Assembly: GCF_963678635.1 (NCBI RefSeq)
Contig: NC_087066.1
Coordinates: forward strand, 28,959,301 to 29,023,300
From: Symsagittifera roscoffensis
Taxonomy: Eukaryota > Xenacoelomorpha > Acoela > Convolutidae
Length of the DNA stretch: 64,000 nucleotides
Direction of reading: 5' to 3'
Made by a program: the position numbers and the translations under genes. The notes under the pieces are model-generated. The model worked only from the letters and a program-made list of their open reading frames with translations, was not told the origin of the DNA and made no database searches. Positions 1-9,800 of this stretch are shown here, one piece after another; within the stretch, counting starts at the first letter, position 1; each line of letters begins with the position of its first letter.

Positions 1-280
1 GGTTGCGATTCGGAAAAGTGGTCAAAAACGTCGACTTATGGTACCAAAATTATCCCAATCGGATAACTAGTCTTTGAGAAATCGCCAAAAACGCGTTCGT
101 CAAAATGGCCTTTTTCACCACCTGTATAGGATCTGAAAGACTTTTTTCGCAATTCCGGTCGAAAGTGCCTAAAAATACTTGAAATGAGCGTAGTAGCCCT
201 GTACGGCACTGGAATAATGCAAAAAACCGGACCAAAATTGGTTTAGAAACAAAAATTTGGCCAAAAACTATCAAATTTGG

Positions 281-347
281 ACCCTCCGATTCCTTCCTTT
301 TCCAAACCTTAAGTCGTTAGCTCTATCCACGGAGCTACTCGGAGGGT
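281..347. repeat. 67-bp dyad module, copy 1
   Basis: Outer inverted heptamers ACCCTCC and GGAGGGT enclose 20 nt, a 13-nt core (CTTAAGTCGTTAG) and 20 nt, giving 7+20+13+20+7 = 67 bp. The same geometry recurs in seven further copies within the first 2.4 kb. Confidence 0.8.
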
Positions 348-756
348 TACCCAAAAATTTCTCTAGTAACCGAGCACGTTATGCTAGCACGCTCCTAACG
401 CAAAAAATTTTATTGCTCTAACTCTAAAAACTCAAAAACTCGATCCCCAAAACAGATTGACAAAATACAGAAAATTATCAAAATTTTGGTCGAAAAATTC
501 TCGTTTTTCTAACTTCCACTGAATCTTTGCTCACGCGGTTTCTTTAATAAAGGGGATCGAACTACGTGGCTCCTCTCTATATAAAAGCTTTTTGCCTATC
601 GGAAAAGCTCGGATATCCGAAAATTTGGGGGTCTACAGTTTGGTCGAAAATTGGTAATTTTCGACAAAAAATGGGTGTTTCTTATCTCTAAATAGGAGAT
701 AAGTAATATATAGTAAGGACAATAATCTATAAATAGTCGTTAATAAATAGTACTAT

Positions 757-823
757 ACCCTCCTTTGCACCAAAATATCCGAATTAAGACCCTTAACTCG
801 GAAATTTGTAATCGATGGAGGGT
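757..823. repeat. 67-bp dyad module, copy 2
   Basis: The outer heptamers ACCCTCC / GGAGGGT are perfect complements. The core TTAAGACCCTTAA forms a 5-bp inverted repeat with a 3-nt loop. Both arms between core and ends are exactly 20 nt. Confidence 0.85.
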
Positions 824-982
824 ACAATCGGACCGCGCCAATCGTGCCCCCCACCACTTAAGTTTTAAGGAAATAGTACCCGAACGATACTATAATTGCT
901 TCAACGATACCCAACAGTCGTTGCGGATGTTGTCCTTGATGTCCCTGTTGAGTGTGGAACACGTTGATCAGCCTGCCACTCT

Positions 983-1049
983 ACCCTCCGGTCACCGGCA
1001 AAATCACCATTAACGTGCTTAAACACTCAAATTACACTCGAGGGAGGGT
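983..1049. repeat. 67-bp dyad module, copy 3
   Basis: Outer heptamers are ACCCTCC / GGAGGGT and the core is TTAACGTGCTTAA, with both arms exactly 20 nt. The left arm begins inside a small perfect palindrome (CCGGTCACCGG). The right arm resembles that of copy 4. Confidence 0.85.
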
Positions 1050-1357
1050 ACCCAACCCTTCACCAAAACACACAATCTCTCTATCAGAAACGATATAAAT
1101 CAATCTGAAACAACAACAAATAGGAAGGTCAGATCACATCTCGTCCGGAAATAACATATAAACTGTCACTTTATGTTTTTTACTGTTTTTGGTCTTTTTT
1201 GGATTTTTTTACTGTTTTTTGTACTTTTTTGTTTTTAAATAAATTTGTTTTTGGCTTTTTCTTGGTTATACACTATTTTTGTTTGGTTTTACGCTTTCTC
1301 TTTAATTGTTTTTGGTCCTGGGACCTCAGGACAAGCGGGCTCTAGATTTCCCACCTA

Positions 1358-1424
1358 ACCCTCCGGCCCCCGGAATTTTCGGTGTTAACTAAGTTAAAAA
1401 GCTAAATTGCACTAGACGGAGGGT
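1358..1424. repeat. 67-bp dyad module, copy 4
   Basis: Outer heptamers are ACCCTCC / GGAGGGT. The core TTAACTAAGTTAA is a 5-bp inverted repeat around TAA. Arms are exactly 20 nt. Only 4 nt separate it from copy 5. Confidence 0.85.
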
Positions 1425-1428
1425 ACGC

Positions 1429-1495
1429 ACCTTCCCCCTAGTACAATAACGGTCATTAAGGCCTCTAACTCGGGCATACGCCCGGAGCGGAGGGT
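1429..1495. repeat. 67-bp dyad module, copy 5
   Basis: The left heptamer ACCTTCC has one mismatch to the family; the right is GGAGGGT. The core is TTAAGGCCTCTAA. The right arm contains a 5-bp GC hairpin (CGGGC-ATAC-GCCCG). I found this copy by predicting its position from the 67-bp geometry. Confidence 0.75.
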
Positions 1496-1573
1496 TCGTC
1501 GCTGAAACGCTTGCTGATCATGATGGTTTCATGCCTTTAACAGGCCCACCCAGGAGCGCCATAAAAACGTCTA

Positions 1574-1920
1574 TGTAACATTCGCCCAAATATCACACAG
1601 CGACGGAGCGTAGAAAAAGTACCTATTAACGACTGGCAGGCGTCAGTTACCTTAATTCTACTCGTTTTTCACCGTCTCGACCTTGCCAGTTGATTTTCTG
1701 GTCTGTTTAGGGCAAAGTAAAAAGTTACCATTTTTAGGCCATCAGTCAAACGACTTTTGATCAGCTTTCGTTTGCATGCGAACACAACCACACAGCTGAG
1801 TCTCGGATCCTCAGACTACGTGATTTTCATTAAAAACACGGCTCGAACCACCTATTTTTATATGTTTTTGTGTGACAGTTTTATATTAAATCCATTGGAG
1901 ATGGATTGACCCTTTCCTTT
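1574..1920 (+). repeat. LTR-like diverged repeat, copy A
   Basis: It starts TGTAACATTCGCCC and shares with 4946-5298 the blocks CGACGGAG, TTTTCACCGTCTC, GCCAGTT, the TGAGTCTC/TGGGTCTC region and GATGGATTGACCCTTTCC. The TGTAACA start is typical of Ty3/gypsy LTRs. The 3' boundary and any target-site duplication were not resolved, so LTR status is an inference. Confidence 0.45.
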
Positions 1921-2043
1921 TTCTATCTACTCATGCTCTGAAATATTAAATAATAACGGTGTTAATTAAGATCTAGGACATTACAGCAGCTGTTATAGTC
2001 AGTTTACCCAGTCCCTTCACATATAACAGTCTCTGGGGGACCA

Positions 2044-2110
2044 AGCCTCCGCTCCCGTGATTTTCTTGAGATAACACTCTTATCTCCTATATTTCGTGTC
2101 CCGGGAGGGT
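2044..2110. repeat. 67-bp dyad module, copy 6
   Basis: The left heptamer is AGCCTCC and the right is GGAGGGT. The core ATAACACTCTTAT extends to a 7-bp perfect stem (GAGATAA / TTATCTC, 5-nt loop). The 67-bp geometry is kept exactly. Confidence 0.7.
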
Positions 2111-2362
2111 TCCGTGGTATTTCTCTTCCCCCCACTGAAGCCTCCGTCTCCACAAATATCCGTCGCTAAGGTCCTTATCGTGTGTTCTTGCCACGATAAG
2201 AGGCTCCGTGTTTTTCTGTCTCTGATACAACTGTTCTTCACAATCTATATCGTGGTTCTGATTTTCGTCTTTTTTATTCAAAATGGCCGTCTTTTTTCTA
2301 TTTCTCAGAAATGTTCTTCTTCCAATCGAAATTTTAAAAATAAAAATTCTAGAACATTCTGA
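2096..2362 (+). CDS. Hypothetical short ORF with C-terminal hydrophobic segment (doubtful)
   Basis: This is an 88-codon frame with a strongly hydrophobic stretch (LFFTIYIVVLIFVFFI) followed by a polar, Asn/Lys-rich tail. It lies downstream of LTR-like repeat A, as the 5396-5710 frame lies downstream of repeat B. It also overlaps 67-bp modules 6 and 7, which argues against coding. I recognise no family. It could be the membrane end of an Env-like frame or simply chance. Confidence 0.15.
   Translation: MSREGSVVFLFPPLKPPSPQISVAKVLIVCSCHDKRLRVFLSLIQLFFTIYIVVLIFVFFIQNGRLFSISQKCSSSNRNFKNKNSRTF
2139..2205. repeat. 67-bp dyad module, copy 7
   Basis: The left heptamer AGCCTCC pairs 6 of 7 with the right AGAGGCT. 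The core CTAAGGTCCTTAT contains TAAGGTCCTTA. A further 9-bp perfect stem (CTTATCGTG / CACGATAAG) lies within the right half. Confidence 0.65.
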
Positions 2363-2428
2363 CCCTCCGTCGCAACACTTTTTTGTTCATAAGGCCTTTA
2401 GTCACTTTTTTTTCTGTCGCGGGAAGGT
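2362..2428. repeat. 67-bp dyad module, copy 8
   Basis: The left heptamer is ACCCTCC and the right GGAAGGT has one mismatch. The core is ATAAGGCCTTTAG. The geometry is again exactly 67 bp. Confidence 0.7.
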
Positions 2429-2468
2429 TATGCTGTGTCATCCGGCAGAATGGCACAAAAGTTCCTGC

Positions 2469-3950
2469 TCACTCTTGTCGTACCCCAAATGTTTGAGTTT
2501 CAAAAGCAAATAAACATTCGTTGACATTTTTTGACAACTTCTTCGATGTGGGGTGTTTGAAAGAGAAACTGTTATCAATGTGTAGGCCAAGTATTTTCAA
2601 CTCTTTTTCGACTTTGACACCAGGAATGGCAGCCACTGATGCTGAGCGAGAGAATAGGACTTGAACTTCTTTCGACTTCGACATGTTCAAACAAAATTGT
2701 TTATACTGCACCATTAGATATTTGTCGAATAACTGCTTAAGGTTTATCTGAGTTGTTTTTGCCTCCCACGCATTGTTTGTTGTCATCAATGAACTTGACT
2801 GGGACATACCCCTCAGCTTCCACTACTTGATCACTGTAGGCAGCGTTATAGTATGGGGGCCCTAGCACCGTTCCTTGAAGCACACCATTGTTGGTTGTTC
2901 TCATTTGTGAAATTTCATTGTCTTTTGCCGCATATTGTTGCCTTCCTGTGAGAAAGTTCGTTAATATATTGACAATGAAGGGATCCATGCTAGGAATTTC
3001 AAATACTTTCTTGATTATGAGTTTACTCGGAGCTCTATCAAAGGCTTCGCTCAGGTCTGAAGAAAAAATGCGAACGTAGTCACAACCAACTTCGTCAAAA
3101 GCTTTGCATGTGTGTTGTAAACGTATTAGTACGTCTTGTGTCGAAGAGTTTCTTCTAAATCCGTATTGGTCCGCGGGCAGCCATGAGTTGTATTTTCTCA
3201 AAATGAAGTGGTCATAAATAAGTCTTTCAAAGTGCTCTGCTAGCACGGGAGTGATGGCTATGGGCCTCAGATCGTCCAGCGATGTTACTTTATCAATTTT
3301 CGGTAGCGGGCAAGTTTTCGATATTTTGAAAATTGATGGGATCACTGATGTCCTTATGCAGTTGTTGTATATCTTCAGTAAAGGTTCTGCTAAGTTGTGT
3401 GCGTTTTCTTTCAGAAGGTAGTAACCTAAGCCATCATGACCAGTAGCAGTCAGTTGTTTTGATTCTCAGCAGTGAATAGTAAACTTGATGCAGCGTAAGT
3501 TCCAGAGGAAAGAATGTGGAAATATCCAAAGTATGCGGCTCTTCATAGTTTAGAGAGGTCGAAACTTTTGTGAAGTACTCGTTAATTTATTTCATCGCAA
3601 GAAAAATTGATGACAGGAGCATTTCCTTGCTATTTACCGGTATAATATTTGACTAGGTTCCACCATTTCCCCGAGACCAAGTTTGCTTTACGATCCTTAA
3701 TATTCTGATGTATCAGTTGCTTTATCTTAGAGTTCATCTCTTCCGCATCAGTGAACTTCTCAGATTTCGAGAGCTTCGATTTCTTTTTGAGGAGCAGCTT
3801 GATCATTGGAGACACATGGGGTTGGTCTTTGTCAGTCATCTTGATTTTCTTCACGGGGTAGTTCTCGTTGAGCAGGGTACTAAGTGCTTCGAGCAGTGCT
3901 CTGGTTGCTTCATTAAAATAAAAATAGTGGCAAAAATTCTTGGAACTCAA
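2469..3950 (-). pseudogene. Non-LTR retrotransposon reverse transcriptase remnant (LINE 1)
   Basis: Three minus-strand frames form one broken polyprotein. 3630-3950 is the basic linker before the RT (ends WWNLVKYYTGK). 2737-3345 is the RT fingers and palm. 2469-2807 is the RT thumb side in another frame. Visible RT motifs are LDDLRPIAITPVLAEHFERL, GFRRNSSTQDVL, SSDLSEAFDR (motif A aspartate), GVLQGTVLGP (motif B) and KFIDDN, where FIDD replaces the usual YADD. Stops or frameshifts lie at about 3345-3630 and 2740-2810. No endonuclease was seen upstream. The arrangement fits Jockey/CR1-like LINEs. It copies itself by target-primed reverse transcription when intact; this copy cannot. Confidence 0.8.
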
Positions 3951-4019
3951 TTACCTGCCAAAACTGACATACGCTGAAACTTTTTTTATTTTAAATGCTA
4001 TTTAAACTAATACCCAAAC

Positions 4020-4945
4020 TTTAGATATATTAGGTGCTGCGGTAACTAAGCAGACAACAAACGCAGAAAAAAATGAAAAAAAAAACTAGAAAGCCGCTAT
4101 GTCGGAAAAAAACTCTATGATGACGAAAAAACTAGATCTATTAAAATGAATCAAATTACTTTTGAAAACAAAAAAATGCCGCAAAACAATGTACAAATCG
4201 AACTTGAAGAAAATTTACCAAGCGGTAACAGCCAAAAACACCCTAGCAGAAACAATTTCGGCCGAAAAAATAATCAACAAGGCTTTAGACTTAAAAAAAG
4301 GTTCATACAGCTGTCAAAACACACAAACGCACAACGATTTTTTTTGCTCGATAAAAAGCGCAATAGAAGGCTATTAAGCCAATATAATTTGGGCCCAAAA
4401 GCTATCAAGCCGAGAAAAAAAAGAAAAATACAAAAACCAAAAAAAAAGTTGCCATGAAAAACTTAGCAATTTGAGCGATTCACTGATCATTAAAAACAAT
4501 TATCTTGAAACGACTCAAAACTAGGTCACTATACCAATGAAATTTAAGCCGAAATCATTTGGGCAGAAAAAAGTTTATAAGCAAAAAACAAAAAGAAAAA
4601 TAAGTTAAGTCAAGAAAATACAAACAGCGGAAGCAAATCAAAATAGTTACAACAACACACACAGCAAAAAAAAACATTTATTCGATGTGTCAACTAAGCC
4701 GATAAAACATAAGCAGACAAATAATAGGCCGATAATTTTTTTTTGAAACAGAATATTTTTGTTTGAAAAAAAAACAGGTCCTGTCGGTTTTGAAACCAGG
4801 ACACTGCCGTCCCAAGGATACTGGTTACCTCCAGGCCAAGTGTGACCTAGACGCAAATAAGTTTTAAATGATTTGAAATTTTATAATTAAAACTGAAATT
4901 TTAAGATTAGATTTTCAAGTTTTAAAATTGATATAAAGTTTTAAT
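4020..4945. other. A-rich stretch without a convincing gene
   Basis: The plus strand is rich in AAAA runs and AAGCCGA-like words. Short frames here (for example 4146-4457) are Lys/Asn/Gln-rich, as expected from base composition. I see no domain, RNA gene or mobile-element end. Confidence 0.5.
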
Positions 4946-5298
4946 TGTAACACTCGCCCGGAAGTACATATCGACGGAGAATAAAGCTAGGTTCTAAAAC
5001 GACTGGCCAGCGTCTAAACACAGCTCTACATGCTTTTCACCGTCTCTGCCAAAGCCAGTTCTTTTGGTGGTTTTCCTAACTTCGGGTCGACAAAACGTTA
5101 CTGCTTTCCGGCTTCGACCCGAACGCTCAAATTAATTTAATTATATACAAAAATAGTGAGCTCATGGCTGGGTCTCAGTATCACCAGACCACGAGGTCAT
5201 TCCTAAATCAGGGCTACTACTATTTATTGTATTACTATTGTTTTTTTTTTCAGTAGATAAAACCAACATCTCAATCGAAGATGGATCAACCCTTTCCC
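4946..5298 (+). repeat. LTR-like diverged repeat, copy B
   Basis: It starts TGTAACACTCGCCC and is collinear with 1574-1920 over about 350 bp, with many substitutions. The two copies are direct repeats about 3.4 kb apart, but the DNA between them carries a LINE fragment rather than an obvious LTR-element interior. Confidence 0.45.
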
Positions 5299-5395
5299 TC
5301 AACACCTAGCTTCTCACTCTCTGAAAATGAATCTGGATCTTAACTAAATTCAACTCGGGGCATGACCTGGAAGCTAAAAATTTATGTAAAACAGT

Positions 5396-5710
5396 TTGAG
5401 TTCTCCGCCCGACACCCCTCCGGATTCTGGAATCCGGGGAAATTGCACTCCTATTCATTTCAGGAAGGCTGGACACGCCATCCCAACACCCTTCCTTTTG
5501 CTCGGGTTCTACGTTGTAACGATTGTAACAGCACAATTGTTCCAACTCGGAATGGTTCCTGACAGTCTCCGATTAAAATTTCAATCTGTTGTAGTTTCTC
5601 CGTTGATGTTTCTACCGCGCCTACTGTTGTTGTGTTTCGCCGTTTTAGTGTGTGCAATATATAAAAAAGTTACGTTTCGTTCACGTCCAAATCAAAAATT
5701 TAAAAATTAG
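5396..5710 (+). CDS. Hypothetical short ORF with C-terminal membrane helix
   Basis: This is a 104-codon frame directly downstream of LTR-like repeat B. It has two hydrophobic stretches, FLLLGFYVVTIVTAQLF and FLPRLLLLCFAVLVCAIY, followed by a basic tail (KKVTFRSRPNQK). A C-terminal helix plus short basic tail is what the end of an Env-like retroelement protein looks like, but there is no upstream envelope-like sequence. Function is not assignable. Confidence 0.25.
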   Translation: MSSPPDTPPDSGIRGNCTPIHFRKAGHAIPTPFLLLGFYVVTIVTAQLFQLGMVPDSLRLKFQSVVVSPLMFLPRLLLLCFAVLVCAIYKKVTFRSRPNQKFKN

Positions 5711-5719
5711 CATGTCAGT

Positions 5720-6400
5720 TAAAACTAACCCTTCCCTAATCGTTCAAATAACGTCGCTTATCCATTAAAACCATCAATCTTCCCAGTTAGATGTTCTTTT
5801 TCTGATCGATAAAAATTCGATTGCTAAACTGCATTTTCGTACATTTCGGTCGAATGTCACATACTCCCCGGACAGCCCGGTCAATGTCCTCATTGAGTCT
5901 CGTAGTCTTCATCAAAATGGTACAGTGCCCCAAAGTGCATAAAATTACGTTTATCCACCTCATATCAACTCACTGCAGAATATAAATGGCATCATACCAC
6001 ACTACTATAGCTTTCCAAATTCTTTCACTAATCTGCGCTTTCGAGGTTATGACTTAAGTAAAACATTTTTTCTGGCTCCCAACGTCAATGGCCTGATTTA
6101 AAACTTTTCTCTTAGGTTTTAAAAGGTGTTGGATTGCAGGACAGTCCTGCCAACCAACCAGCTAAAATTATCCTACTATGCTTCTTCCCTTCGGAAATTT
6201 GGTTGTTATTGATCCTGAACATTAAAATTAAGAAACTCGGTGGTTAGAAGGAACAATGAAATAATCTCCCTCTTCAAGAGATTACCCAAGCCTTTCATGT
6301 CACCACAAAGTGATCAGTCGTCTTAGTTGATTAAAAACAAGCATGCAGGCTAGAATATTTTAATATACTCCTAATTCAAGCCTCTCTAAATAAGTAGTAA
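5720..6400. other. No gene seen; possible 3' flank of the gypsy-like element
   Basis: No reading frame of interest. It contains CTCCCCGGACAGC at 5864, close to the 13-mer CTCCCCGGACAAA that recurs at 9832, 12074, 12140 and 12206, suggesting this flank still belongs to the minus-strand element. I could not place an LTR. Confidence 0.3.
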
Positions 6401-6472
6401 GTGTCTCTAAAGCCACTAACTAAAATCATAATGCGAGTTTATAAATGCAACAAATTCTTTAATCTTCAAAAC

Positions 6473-7452
6473 TCAACTAAATGTTTTCGTTTCAGTTTCA
6501 ATTGCAAAATTAGTTGCTTTGTTTCTAATTTGAGTTTTTGTCACACACAAAACAATTCTGACAATCAACGTTTTCTCTTTCGTTGCTTCTTTGTTTCCTT
6601 TGTTTGTCGTTAGAAGTTCTAAAACATCTAAATCCTTCCAATTTTCTTTCTTTTTGCATTTTCTTCTTTTCGGCCATTCGTCAATGTTCCATCTCCTTCT
6701 GCTGCGACATGGACTCCGCATTTTCCGTCTCTGTGTCTCGCCACACTTCGGTAGCTATTCTGACGCTGTTGGAAGCAGTCCTCTAACACTTCTGCTCTTC
6801 TACTATTTGTTTACAACAAGGTAGAGGATCAACGTTAGTTTCTCTGTTTCGGCAGAAGCTGTTGTGGAGCCATAACGTCACGTTTCTCTCCAAGTCTTCC
6901 TTCAACATCTCTTCTTTTCCCTTCCGTCACATTCATTTGTTCTAGAAGTTCTCTTCACTGCGGTGGTTACTGCATTCCGATGAGTTACAAAAGCTCGCTT
7001 GAAAGCTCCTGCTCCAATATCCAGCTGATACGCACTGTACTTTCTGCTGTGCTTCAACATATGTTTCTTGGCATACTGGTACAACCATTCAGTCATGTTG
7101 GCTCTAAACCATGGCATCATTCGTCTTCTGGTCCATATCTTTTTCACTTCAATCGGAATATTCAAGATTTTGCACATTGTCTCAAAAAGATCTAAATCTT
7201 TCAGACAATCCAATTCCTGCAACTGTTCTTTCGCCGGCGCTTCCTGTCTGGACATTGCTCCTCTCGGCTGGTGCTCGTCGTCTCTGATCTTGTCTCCAAT
7301 CTCGAGGTGGTGCTGGTCGTATCCGCGGTCGGATTGACCGGTCCTTTACTTCGTCTTGGAAGGATGGTTCTTCTTATTGGCGCTTCCCCCAATCGATCTT
7401 GTACATCTGTCCTTTGTCCTGGCTCGCTAGAGCTTTGCGGCCTGTAGGTCAC
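6473..7452 (-). pseudogene. Basic helical frames at the 3' end of the gypsy-like element
   Basis: Three overlapping minus-strand frames: 7201-7452 (Pro/Arg/Thr-rich linker following the SGNH domain), 6902-7255 and 6473-6721. The 6902-7255 part is the most protein-like: an acidic start (LQELDCLKDLDLFETM), then a basic, aromatic helical block (KKIWTRRRMMPWFRANMTEW, YAKKHMLKHSRKYSAY). I recognise no family. A nucleic-acid-binding function would fit the charge but is not shown. Confidence 0.35.
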
Positions 7453-8426
7453 GGATGGACCGTTCCCAGACGGATCTCTAGGTTAGGGGGCACAAAGGTT
7501 GAAACTGCCGGCTCGTTTGTGGTTTCCTCCTTCTTTAGTACCCCCGTGTCAAAAAGCTCGACTTCCATCTCATCCAGTCTCTCCTTGAAGACTCTGTTCA
7601 ACCAGACTTGTCCTTCGATGCTATCAAAGTGGATCCCATCGGTGGTTAGCCTGCCCTGATCCATAGCTCTCAGATCGTGTCCATAAGGATCATCCGTCCA
7701 GCATTCCGACTTGCCAGATTTCTCAGAATTGTTCCACCTGATGAATCCTTCATTATGTCTTCTTCATGCCGATGTCAACGTTTTCGTGCTCATTGGTATG
7801 GTGCAGACTGTCAGTACCACGCACTTGAATTTTTGCCAGTAAGTAGTTAATAGGCACACCATCATCGACTCCCATTGTGCCTCTTCCTCATCTGAGCCTC
7901 TAGACACTTTGTTCGACCCTATCAGAATCATTATGTTAGGGATCCTCCCTGGGTTCATCAGCTCCACCATTCAAAAAAGCTGGGCTATCGTTGCAGCTCC
8001 AAAGGCCATCACCGTAGTGATCCAAGAGGTCCTCAGGTTCTGGAGTATTCTCATTAAGCTGTCACCCATTATCAGATGTGATGTCCCAAGTGGAGGTTGC
8101 TGCAGGTTTACTGCTGGGCTCCAAGTCGATCGATTGAAGCAAGCTCGCGGATCCGTGTCCGGAACTCCTGTGAAGTTTTTTTTCACCTGGTTGTTCTTCT
8201 GCACGTCAATCACTTGGGACACTTTCTGCATCGGCATTTCTCGTATCTTCCTGTCTGGGACCTTAGAGCTCCTTGTTGGTAACGCTGTATCACCAACTCC
8301 CGTTCTCGGCATCGTCTCTTGAGAGAGTCGTACTCTGCTCACATCATCTATTGTTACATAGGATGCAGTCACCCCGGAACCTGGCACATTCCTATTAGCA
8401 ACCAATCGTCCAGCTGATTCTATCAA
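7449..8426 (-). pseudogene. SGNH/GDSL hydrolase domain in the gypsy-like element
   Basis: One continuous frame broken by two in-frame TGA codons (about 7971 and 7764). About 130 residues of linker precede the hydrolase. SGNH blocks in order: HLIMGDSLMRIL (block I, nucleophile Ser in GDS), a small-residue strand VMAFGAATIAQLF, MILIGSNKVSRGSDEE (block III, G-x-N), and TTDGIHFDSIEGQVWLNRVF (block V, D-x-x-H). The spacing from Ser to His is typical of the fold. The family hydrolyses esters. SGNH domains are known in ORF1 of some vertebrate CR1/L2-type LINEs; downstream of a gypsy integrase is unusual. Residues between the second TGA and block V look locally scrambled. Confidence 0.8.
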
Positions 8427-8643
8427 TTTTTTTCACTGTTTGCTCCACGACTGGGTCACCTAGGGTGTCACTCGGGTTCGGGACTGTCACTCAACCAGTT
8501 GTAGCTGGGAGTCGCGTCTCCGTCGTTTGACTCAACTCGCGAGGCGTCAAAAGTTCCATCGGGGACTGCCCACGAGGAATATTTCTTGTAGGTATTACTT
8601 TTTCCATGGCTGTCGTCAACACCAGCCGCTCCGATCGCTCTTT

Positions 8644-8994
8644 TTACTCTCGCCTCAAGCGCTCTAATTCTCCACCCTGGTTCTTGTTGCAATCTTCAAA
8701 CAGTTTCTTCCACATGTCCCTGTCTTCTTCCATACTGAGCATGGTTTTGGTCATTTTGTCCAGCTCCCTTCTGGTCTTCTCCAGTTCTTCTATCATTCCG
8801 TTAAGATCTTGCATAGTTTCGTTCGTCTGAACCTCTTCATCTACTCTTGCCCTCTTTGGTGGCACAGCGGCTCTCAGTTGTGAACCAGACGAGGCAGGCT
8901 CGCTGTTCAGCTCCTGATCCATCCTTCTCAGACCAGGCCTAGGCTTGGTTGGCAGAGGCATCTCACCTGTCTGGTAGGTGCTGGAACTTCCCAA
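8644..8994 (-). pseudogene. Coiled-coil segment of the 3' cargo
   Basis: This 116-residue open stretch has a Pro/Ser-rich start, a basic PPKRARVDEE patch that could act as a nuclear signal, and then about 60 residues of heptad-like coiled coil (MIEELEKTRRELDKMTKTML, MEEDRDMWKKLFED). It ends at a TAA inside a Glu/Arg-rich helix; the same frame continues beyond it (KERSER). It joins the macro-like part to the SGNH domain. A role in oligomerisation is an inference. Confidence 0.5.
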
Positions 8995-9800
8995 TCAGGG
9001 CTCGTTTGCCAAGTCTCTTCCTGAGAGAGCCCCGTTTCTCCACCTAATTACCCTTATGTTCGGGCTGTCTAGTACTCCCCTCTCTCCGTATGCTGCCATC
9101 AATAAGACTTCCATGGGGCGGTCCCCCACGGTTATCATGCCCCAAAGGTTTATTAAGGCGGCCAGCAACATTACTACCTCTGGGTCCTCCAGAGCGAAGT
9201 CTCGATCCATCAGCCGACGATCCATCAGTAAAGTCAAATGATATTTCTTATGTAAGTATAATTGTATGTTAGTATCAGAAAAGACTACGTGTATCAGTGC
9301 ATACAGCTTCCGTGGATGCAGTGGTCCTCGGTTTGAATCGTACACTGGAAGCGAGAGTTCCTTCACTTCCCTTTCCACAAGAAAGTCTCTCAATCTCGTC
9401 AATGACAAGACTAGGTTTTCCGGGTCCACATGCCGCTTCTCCGTCGCCCTCGTCACCAAGAAGCATAAGTACTTTCCCGGTATCTGTGACGCCGCCGGAG
9501 GCAAGGCTGCTACGCCCCCTAATCCTGGTCTTTGCTTCCAAAGGAAATCTATGTTTTTGTATTCTCTGAAAATCCGCTGCTAACGCTGTCTTAAAACTGT
9601 TGTCCGCTATGGCTGCTATCGCAGATGTCCTATTTGTAAATATAAAATCATTATCTGTCAAAATTATGCTAATTGAGTATTCATTTGGCAAGTTAAAATA
9701 TGACTCAACTACTCTCTCTAAATCCAGTTTCTCAGGGTTCTCGCCTGTTTCAGCTTCTAGATCACCTGTCTCTCTTGCTATTCCTAGTTTTTTTATTAAT
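8995..9800 (-). pseudogene. Macro-domain-like frame downstream of integrase
   Basis: Two frames joined by one frameshift near 9510. The first reads ISIILTDNDFIFTNRTSAIA and TALAADFQRIQKHRFPLEAK. The second reads GKYLCFLVTRATEKRHVDPE, SLTRLRDFLVEREVKELSLP and RKLYALIHVVFSDTNIQLYL. The succession 'D-F...K..F', 'FLVT+', 'L..LR.FL....V..L.LP' and 'Y.L...VF.DTNI..Y' is the layout of macro domains of the ADP-ribose-binding/hydrolysing kind. The glycine-rich loops are degraded, so activity cannot be judged. It is followed by about 80 unassigned residues. The family call rests on pattern memory, not a search. Confidence 0.45.

Noticed and set aside
281-1495. 67-bp modules as tRNA genes or tRNA-like genes
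   Set aside because: The outer 7-bp stem and central hairpin recall a cloverleaf, but there are no A/B boxes, no consistent anticodon or T-loop, and the central stem-loop is 13 nt, not 17.
281-2428. 67-bp modules as a CRISPR array or hammerhead ribozymes
   Set aside because: Units are diverged, irregularly spaced and eukaryotic, with no identical repeats or cas genes. No CUGAUGA...GAAA hammerhead core is present.
4146-4457. 103-codon frame rich in Lys/Asn/Gln
   Set aside because: Composition follows the A-rich plus strand and a second open frame covers the same DNA. No hydrophobic core or domain pattern.
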